From Sphingomonas sp. UBA1000 (lineage in GTDB: Bacteria > Pseudomonadota > Alphaproteobacteria > Sphingomonadales > Sphingomonadaceae), in NCBI GenBank assembly GCA_002291855.1, contig DBAW01000264.1, positions 1-5,495 of the forward strand: a stretch of DNA of 5,495 nucleotides, read 5' to 3'. The translations under genes and the position numbers were made by a program. This document shows, one piece after another, positions 1 to 5,495 of this stretch. The notes beneath the pieces are model-generated. The model worked only from the letters and a program-made list of their open reading frames with translations, made no database searches and was not told where the DNA came from. Every line of letters begins with the position of its first letter. Position 1 is the stretch's first letter.

Positions 1-1712
<1,712 letters not shown>

Positions 1713-1780
1713 CGCAAGCCGATATGGTCGCCCCCGCCACGCGCCGCAACGCCGGGCGCGGGCAAGGGGGAGAAATACCG
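1713..1780. promoter_or_regulatory. Divergent intergenic region between uvrB and lipoprotein gene
   Basis: This 68-bp gap separates two outward-facing genes, so at least the uvrB promoter, and probably both, must lie in or near it. On the minus strand TTGCGG (1749-1744) and CATATC (1726-1721) are 17 bp apart, but each matches only three of six sigma-70 consensus bases. On the plus strand the only -35-like word is TTGAAT (1701-1706), inside uvrB, and it has no well-spaced -10 partner. I see no alphaproteobacterial LexA box (GTTC-N7-GTTC). The regulatory role is inferred from gene layout, not from a clear motif. Confidence 0.3.
1766..1772 (+). promoter_or_regulatory. Ribosome-binding site of the DUF3617 lipoprotein gene
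   Basis: GGGGGAG lies 8 nt upstream of the ATG at 1781. This selects 1781 over the in-frame ATG at 1724, which would add 19 arginine- and glycine-rich residues in front of the signal peptide and would overlap the divergent uvrB leader. Confidence 0.75.
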
Positions 1781-2383
1781 ATGAAAGGATCAACGCCAGC
1801 CCTGCTCTGCCTCGCGCTGGCCCCGCTGGCGCTGGCCGCGTGCAGCAGCGAGCCGCAAGTGAAGGCCGAAAATGCGAGCTTTGCCGAGGTCAGCAACCAG
1901 ATGGCTGAATCCGGGCTGGCCGAGGAAGCGCGCATCGCGCCCGGCCGCTGGCAGATCAGCTCCACCGTCAGCGACGTGAAACTGGAAGGCGTGCCCGAAC
2001 AGGTCGCCGCGCAGGTGAAGACGGCGATGCAGCAGACGGTGAAGGTCGAATATTGCGTGACGCCCGAAGAGGCGGCCAAGCCGTCGGGCGAGCTGTTCAC
2101 CGGCAAGTCGGGCAACAATTGCAGCTATGACCGGTTCGCGCTCGGCAATGGCCGGATCGACGCGGTGCTGCGCTGCGCCGACCCGCGCGGCGGCGGCGTC
2201 GTGACGCGGATCAACGGCCGCTATTCCCCCGAAGCCTATCAGGTGAAAACGGCGGTCGAGGCGCGGTCGGAGGCCAATGGCAAGACCGAGGTGATGACGC
2301 TGGCGACCGAGGCGGTCGGCACGCGGATCGGCGAATGCAAGGGCGCCGCCGCGCCCGCCCAGGGAAATAGCCAAGGGAAATAA
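1781..2383 (+). CDS. DUF3617-type exported lipoprotein
   Basis: The product is a 200-residue predicted lipoprotein of unknown biochemical role. The N-terminus is a lipoprotein signal peptide: Lys2, a hydrophobic run (7-20) and the lipobox L18-A19-A20-C21. Ser22 follows the lipidated cysteine, so the sorting rule known from E. coli predicts the outer membrane. The body (about 53-187) resembles DUF3617: a PGRWQISS opening, a VEYCVTPEEA segment, then CSYDRFALGNGRIDAVLRC and a final GEC. The mature chain has four further cysteines (C92, C114, C132, C186), enough for two periplasmic disulfides. The tail (188-200) is low-complexity Ala/Gln/Gly. It sits 9 bp upstream of the amidohydrolase gene on the same strand, which suggests one transcript. 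The family assignment comes from pattern memory; a profile search against PF12276 would settle it. No function can be assigned. Confidence 0.88.
   Translation: MKGSTPALLCLALAPLALAACSSEPQVKAENASFAEVSNQMAESGLAEEARIAPGRWQISSTVSDVKLEGVPEQVAAQVKTAMQQTVKVEYCVTPEEAAKPSGELFTGKSGNNCSYDRFALGNGRIDAVLRCADPRGGGVVTRINGRYSPEAYQVKTAVEARSEANGKTEVMTLATEAVGTRIGECKGAAAPAQGNSQGK
2361..2383 (+). repeat. Near-tandem 13-bp duplication at the lipoprotein gene end
   Basis: AGGGAAATA occurs at 2361-2369 and again at 2374-2382, with similar flanks, giving a 13-bp period. Because 13 is not a multiple of three, the first copy reads GGA-AAT-AGC and the second reads GGG-AAA-TAA, which provides the stop codon. A third related word, AGGGAG (2383-2388), is the ribosome-binding site of the next gene. 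Confidence 0.6.
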
Positions 2384-2390
2384 GGGAGAG
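2383..2390 (+). promoter_or_regulatory. Ribosome-binding site of the amidohydrolase gene
   Basis: AGGGAGAG begins on the last base of the upstream TAA stop. AGGGAG ends 4 nt before the ATG at 2393 and 10 nt before the in-frame ATG at 2399, so both starts are plausible. They differ by only two residues (Met-Thr) ahead of the signal peptide, so the mature protein is the same. The overlap with the upstream stop supports translational coupling of the two genes. Confidence 0.65.
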
Positions 2391-2392
2391 AA

Positions 2393-3751
2393 ATGACCAT
2401 GCGTGACCTGTTGCTGGCGGCCGCCGCCATCGCCCTGCTGCCCGCCAGCCCCGCCGCCGCCCAGAACGCCAACCAAAACGCCTCTGGGCCGGGCGCGATC
2501 CGCGCGGCGGTGAAGGCCGATTATGATGCCTCGCTCGGCGCGCTGTGGGACTGGTTCCACCGCAATCCCGAATTGTCGTTCCGCGAAGTCAACACCGCCG
2601 CGCGCATGGCGAAGGAACTGCGCGCCGTGCCGGGAATGACGGTCACCGAAAAGGTCGGCGGCACCGGCGTGGTCGGCGTGCTCAAAAATGGCGACGGGCC
2701 GGTCGTGCTGCTGCGCGCCGACATGGACGGGCTGCCGGTCGAGGAAAAATCGGGCCTGCCCAATGCCAGCAAGGCGCGGCAGGTGGGCGTGGACGGCGTC
2801 GAGGCCCCGGTGATGCATGCCTGCGGGCATGATGTGCACATCACCGCGATGGTCGGCACCGCGCGCCAGCTCGCCGCCCGGCGCGGCGAATGGCGCGGCA
2901 CGGCGATCTTCATCGTCCAGCCGGCCGAAGAGCGTGTCGGCGGCGCGAAGGCGATGATCGACGACGGGCTCTACACCCGCTTCCCCAAGCCCGATTATGC
3001 ACTGGCCTTCCATGTCGCCGCACAGCTGCCGACCGGGACGGTGAGCGCGGCCGAGGGCATCCAATATTCCTCGTCCGACAGCGTCAACGTGACCGTGCAC
3101 GGCGTCGGCGCGCATGGCGCAAGCCCGCATCAGGGCAAGGATCCGGTCTATATCGGCGCGCAGATCGTGACCGCGCTGCAGGGCGTGATCAGCCGCGACC
3201 GGCCGCCGCTGCGCCCCGGCGTGATCACGGTCGGCGCGTTTCATGCCGGGCTCAAGCACAACATCATCTCCGACCGGGCCGATCTGCAGATCACCGTGCG
3301 CGCCAATGACGAGGAAACCCGCGCCCAGCTGATCGCGGGCATCCGCCGCGTCGCCGAAGGGATTGGCCGCGCCAACGGCCTGCCCGAAGACAAGCTGCCC
3401 GAGGTCAAGGTGATCGAAGGCACGCCGACAACGATCAACGATGCCGCGCTCGCCCGCCGGCTCAACGCCCGGTTCCGCACCGCGCTTGGCGATGCGGCGG
3501 TGGTGCCGTTTGAACAGACCGGCATGGGGGCGGAGGATTTCGCCTATCTGGTCGAGGCGAAGCATGGGGTGAAAGGCTATTATTTCGCGGTCGGCGGCAC
3601 CCCCCCGGCGGCGATCGCGGCCGAGGCCAGGGGCGGCGCGCCGGTGCCGTCGCACCATTCGCCGCTATTCCGCATCGACCCGGAACCCTCGGTGCGGCTG
3701 GGCGCGGAGGCGATGACCATCGCCGCGCTCGACCTGCTCCAGCCGCGCTGA
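2393..3751 (+). CDS. Exported M20D-family amidohydrolase (N-acyl amino acid/hippurate type)
   Basis: The 452-residue protein resembles the M20D metallopeptidases, which hydrolyse amide bonds of N-acyl amino acids (hippurate hydrolase, AmiA, plant IAA-amino acid hydrolases). An N-terminal signal peptide (hydrophobic 5-16, likely cut near AAA-Q24) implies a periplasmic or secreted enzyme, whereas many relatives are cytoplasmic. Visible motifs are RADMDGLPVEE (108-118); HACGHD (142-147) with likely metal ligands C144 and H146; QPAEE (176-180) with catalytic E179 and ligand E180; H207; the lid/dimerisation segment GVGAHGASPH (237-246); GMGAEDFAYL (377-386); and HHSPLF (421-426) with the likely last metal ligand H422. 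All expected catalytic positions are present, so it should be active. The acyl group and amino acid cannot be read from sequence. It is probably co-transcribed with the lipoprotein gene and ends tail to tail with the next gene. Confidence 0.93.
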   Translation: MTMRDLLLAAAAIALLPASPAAAQNANQNASGPGAIRAAVKADYDASLGALWDWFHRNPELSFREVNTAARMAKELRAVPGMTVTEKVGGTGVVGVLKNGDGPVVLLRADMDGLPVEEKSGLPNASKARQVGVDGVEAPVMHACGHDVHITAMVGTARQLAARRGEWRGTAIFIVQPAEERVGGAKAMIDDGLYTRFPKPDYALAFHVAAQLPTGTVSAAEGIQYSSSDSVNVTVHGVGAHGASPHQGKDPVYIGAQIVTALQGVISRDRPPLRPGVITVGAFHAGLKHNIISDRADLQITVRANDEETRAQLIAGIRRVAEGIGRANGLPEDKLPEVKVIEGTPTTINDAALARRLNARFRTALGDAAVVPFEQTGMGAEDFAYLVEAKHGVKGYYFAVGGTPPAAIAAEARGGAPVPSHHSPLFRIDPEPSVRLGAEAMTIAALDLLQPR

Positions 3752-3760
3752 GCTGTCAGC
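3747..3760. repeat. Short inverted repeat spanning two convergent stop codons
   Basis: GCTGA (3747-3751) and TCAGC (3756-3760) form 5-bp arms around a GCTG loop. The arms contain the TGA stops of the amidohydrolase gene (plus) and of the CxxC protein gene (minus). No T-tract follows on either strand, so it is not a standard intrinsic terminator. Much of the symmetry follows from two facing TGA codons. Confidence 0.35.
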
Positions 3761-4121
3761 CCGCCTGCCGATCAATGGCCGCGATCAGCGCCTCGGGCGT
3801 GGTGATCGCGGCCAGATCGGCGGCGGACAGCAGCACCGCCGGCCCGTCGCCACGATCCACGAGCACGGCGGGCAGCGGCAGATCGGCAAAGGCCGGATAG
3901 GCGGCGCGGAAATCGGGGCGGTGGTGAAACACCGCCTCGTAACGCGCGGTGCGCAGCCACGCCCGCCAGCGCGGATCGGCGCGCACCAGCCCATGGGTGA
4001 CCGCGCACAGGCTGCACGGATAGGTGGCGGGGCTGAACAGCTTGTGCAGGCTGTCGAGCGCGCCTGCCGCCAGCCCGGCGCGGGCATTGTAGACGAAGAT
4101 CAGCCGAACGGGCACCGCCAT
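3756..4121 (-). CDS. Small uncharacterised CxxC protein
   Basis: I do not recognise a named function. The 121-residue protein has no signal peptide or membrane segment and is predicted to be cytoplasmic. The N-terminal third looks conserved in character: a hydrophobic strand RLIFVYNA (6-13), then DSLHKLFSPATY (23-34), a C36-S-L-C39 pair and THG (42-44). From memory, a loose set of small bacterial proteins shares the order VYNA, HK, SP-TY, CxLC, T-G; this is recollection, not a search. The CxxC and nearby His could serve redox chemistry or metal binding. The C-terminal half (about 70-121) is Ala/Leu-rich, with a predicted strand PAVLVDR and a final helix. I chose the ATG at 4121 because GGAGGAG lies upstream; a GTG at 4151 would add ten charged residues and lacks a ribosome-binding site. 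Its 3' end is 4 bp from the convergent amidohydrolase gene. Confidence 0.8.
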   Translation of the reverse strand: MAVPVRLIFVYNARAGLAAGALDSLHKLFSPATYPCSLCAVTHGLVRADPRWRAWLRTARYEAVFHHRPDFRAAYPAFADLPLPAVLVDRGDGPAVLLSAADLAAITTPEALIAAIDRQAG

Positions 4122-4140
4122 CTCCCCCGCACTCTCCTCC
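4122..4140 (-). promoter_or_regulatory. Ribosome-binding region of the CxxC protein gene (two candidate sites)
   Basis: On the minus strand GGAGGAGAG (4140-4132) lies 10 nt before the ATG at 4121, while GGGGGAG (4128-4122) abuts that ATG directly. The second site would be well placed (6 nt) for a GTG at codon 3 (4115). The start is therefore ATG 4121 or GTG 4115, a difference of two residues. Either one excludes the upstream GTG at 4151, since the purine-rich tracts lie downstream of it. Confidence 0.5.
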
Positions 4141-4216
4141 CGCCTTTTCACGCGCCCGCATCAGATGGGGGCGGGCAATCCTTGCATGGACGGCAGCGAC
4201 CGGCCAGCCTGAGCAG
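4122..4216. promoter_or_regulatory. Divergent intergenic region between CxxC gene and serine hydrolase gene
   Basis: This 95-bp gap separates two outward-facing genes and should carry promoters for one or both, though I see no convincing -35/-10 pair. It contains an inverted repeat, GCCCGC (4154-4159) and GCGGGC (4171-4176), around an 11-nt loop that itself holds the small palindrome CATCAGATG. A second, weaker dyad is GCAA-TCC-TTGC (4175-4185). Either could be an operator half-site pair, but in DNA this GC-rich such arms occur often by chance. Confidence 0.3.
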
Positions 4217-5404
4217 ATGCCGCGACCGCCCCGCCCGTTCATCGCCGCCCTCATCGTCCTGAGCGCGCTGCTGCTGCCGGCCCGGGCAATCGCGCAGCCC
4301 GAGGCCGCGCCCGCCGGGCGCATCACCGTCAGCCTGGCGTTCGACCGCGACCGGCTGGGGGCCGCGCATCAGGCCGGGGCGACGATCGACGATCCAGTGC
4401 GCATCGCCTCCATCTCCAAGCTGCTGACCGCGCTTGGCGTCATGCGGCTCGTCGAACAGGGTCGGCTCGACCTTGATGCCGATGTCTCGACGCGCTTGGG
4501 CTTTGCGGTCCGGCACCCGCGCTTTCCCGACCGGCCGGTGACGCTCAGGCTGTTGCTGTCGCACCGCGCCGGGCTGGTGGACGGGATCGATTATGCGCTG
4601 CCGCTCGGCCACCGCCTTCAGGACGCGCTTGCCGATCCGGCGGCCTGGAACCCGGACCATGGCCCGGGCGACTGGTTCGCCTATGCCAACCTCAACTTTC
4701 CGGTGATCGCCGGGGTGATGGAGGCGGCGACCGGCGAGCGGTTCGACCGGCTGATGGCGCGGCTGGTGTTCGCGCCGCTCGGGATCACGGCCTGTTTCAA
4801 CTGGACGACCTGCCCGGACGAGGCGGTGGCGCGCGCCGTGCCGCTGATCGGGGCCGATGGCCGGGGCCGGGCCGACCAGCTGGGCGGGCGGCGGCCCGAC
4901 TGCCCGGTGCGGCGCGATCCGGGCACGCCCTGTGCGCTTGAGCATTATCGGCCGGGCAGCAATGGCGCGCTGTTCAGCCCGCAGGGCGGCGCGCGCATCT
5001 CCGCCGCCGGGCTGGCACGGATCGGGCAGATGCTGCTGCGCGGCGGCGAAGGCTTTCTGTCGCCCGGATCGATCGCCACCCTGACCGCCCCGGTCTGGAC
5101 GCACCCGCCCGATCCCGGCGATGGCGGCGACGAACATGGCGGCAGCGCCGGGCTGTTCTGCCGCTATGGCCTGGCGGTCCACTGGCTGGAAAGCGGCCTG
5201 CCCGGCTGTGCCGACGCGCTGTTCGGCGACGGCAGGCCACGCTTCGGCCATGCCGGCGAGGCCTATGGCCTGCGCTCGGGCCTGTGGCTCGATCCGGCGG
5301 TGGGGACGGGCATCGTCTATTTCATCACCGCCGTTCCCGACGATGCGCCGCGCGGCCAGTCGGCGTTCAGTGCCATCGAGGAAGCGGTGGCGCGCGGGCG
5401 CTGA
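4217..5404 (+). CDS. Exported beta-lactamase-fold serine hydrolase (class C/PBP-like)
   Basis: The 395-residue protein belongs to the beta-lactamase-related serine hydrolases (PF00144 type), which include esterases, D-aminopeptidases, low-molecular-weight PBP-like enzymes and class C beta-lactamases. A signal peptide (hydrophobic 8-20, likely cut after AIA26) points to the periplasm. The catalytic set is complete: S65-I66-S67-K68 (SxxK, nucleophile S65), Y156-A157-N158 (YxN) and H345-A346-G347 (the KTG-equivalent HxG). The family signature LLLSHRAGL (112-120) and PLGI (187-190) are also present. HxG instead of KTG favours the esterase/peptidase branch over true beta-lactamases; that is an inference from family knowledge. 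The segment before SxxK is short, and six cysteines lie between 193 and 331. The ATG at 4217 has only a weak GAG upstream but leads directly into the signal peptide. The substrate is unknown. Confidence 0.92.
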   Translation: MPRPPRPFIAALIVLSALLLPARAIAQPEAAPAGRITVSLAFDRDRLGAAHQAGATIDDPVRIASISKLLTALGVMRLVEQGRLDLDADVSTRLGFAVRHPRFPDRPVTLRLLLSHRAGLVDGIDYALPLGHRLQDALADPAAWNPDHGPGDWFAYANLNFPVIAGVMEAATGERFDRLMARLVFAPLGITACFNWTTCPDEAVARAVPLIGADGRGRADQLGGRRPDCPVRRDPGTPCALEHYRPGSNGALFSPQGGARISAAGLARIGQMLLRGGEGFLSPGSIATLTAPVWTHPPDPGDGGDEHGGSAGLFCRYGLAVHWLESGLPGCADALFGDGRPRFGHAGEAYGLRSGLWLDPAVGTGIVYFITAVPDDAPRGQSAFSAIEEAVARGR

Positions 5405-5495
5405 CGCCTGTGCGTGCCGGGCGGCAGCCGGCCGATCCGATGCAAGCGGCGCAAAAACCGCGCGCGCAGCTGTGCCGCTTTGTGCCAGCCCCGCT
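5405..5495. other. Gene-free 3' flank with inverted repeats
   Basis: I see no gene in these 91 bp, and whatever gene follows begins beyond the window. Twelve bases after the serine hydrolase stop lies a small dyad, GCCGG (5416-5420) and CCGGC (5428-5432), with a 7-nt loop and no T-tract. A longer dyad follows at 5444-5480. One or both may help end the upstream transcript, but neither is a textbook intrinsic terminator. Confidence 0.4.
5444..5480. repeat. Inverted repeat downstream of the serine hydrolase gene
   Basis: AAGCGGC (5444-5450) and GCCGCTT (5474-5480) are perfect 7-bp arms. In RNA the stem extends inward by G-U, C-G and A-U pairs to about 10 bp, closing a roughly 17-nt loop. No U-run follows, so it could be a weak or factor-assisted terminator, a regulatory site for the next gene, or chance. 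The right arm is inside a short direct repeat, TGTGCC, at 5471-5476 and 5481-5486. Confidence 0.4.

Noticed and set aside
1724..1780. Upstream ATG at 1724 as the lipoprotein gene start
   Set aside because: It would place 19 residues before a clean lipoprotein signal peptide. The strong ribosome-binding site at 1766-1772 is spaced for the ATG at 1781.
1790..3658. A 622-codon open frame on the minus strand opposite the lipoprotein and amidohydrolase genes
   Set aside because: Its translation is rich in Arg, Gly, His and Asp with no recognisable domain, and the plus strand carries two well-supported genes. Long antisense frames are expected where GC-rich third positions suppress stop codons.
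4148..5251. A 367-codon open frame on the minus strand opposite the serine hydrolase
   Set aside because: It has low-complexity Arg/Gln/Pro/Gly composition, no motif, and is antisense to a gene with a complete SxxK-YxN-HxG set.
4217..5404. Annotation as an antibiotic-resistance class C beta-lactamase
   Set aside because: The third motif is HAG rather than KTG, and the fold is shared by many esterases and peptidases. The sequence does not support a resistance claim.
5451..5470. Minus-strand intrinsic terminator using the T5 run opposite 5453-5457
   Set aside because: The T-run sits inside the loop of the 5444-5480 dyad and is not preceded by a stem-loop of its own on that strand. No minus-strand gene is seen ending there.

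Overview
The window is GC-rich (roughly two-thirds G+C by eye) and reads as ordinary chromosomal DNA of an alphaproteobacterium. A sphingomonad (Sphingomonadales) is the best guess. This rests on codon style (GC-rich codons with frequent TAT, CAT, GAT and GAA), the N-terminal extension on UvrB that I recall from sphingomonads, and the mix of exported proteins. It is an inference, not a database result. I see no mobile element, CRISPR array, tRNA or rRNA.

Layout. The minus strand from the left edge to 1712 holds the first 570 codons of uvrB, the damage-recognition helicase of nucleotide excision repair; its 3' end lies outside the window. Across a 68-bp divergent gap, a plus-strand pair follows with only 9 bp between the genes: a DUF3617-type lipoprotein (1781-2383) and an exported M20D amidohydrolase (2393-3751). 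The amidohydrolase ends 4 bp from the 3' end of a small minus-strand gene (3756-4121) of unknown function, which carries a CxxC motif. After a 95-bp divergent gap, a plus-strand gene (4217-5404) encodes an exported serine hydrolase of the beta-lactamase/penicillin-binding-protein fold. The last 91 bp hold no gene, only inverted repeats.

How the genes work together. UvrB is housekeeping DNA repair and is functionally separate from the rest. The lipoprotein and amidohydrolase are probably co-transcribed, and both act outside the cytoplasm. The serine hydrolase is also exported but stands alone as its own unit. No gap between genes exceeds 100 bp. I do not see a convincing new multi-gene system. 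The most useful leads are the CxxC protein, the six cysteines clustered in the C-terminal half of the serine hydrolase, and a 13-bp near-tandem duplication that forms the stop codon of the lipoprotein gene and the ribosome-binding site of the next gene.
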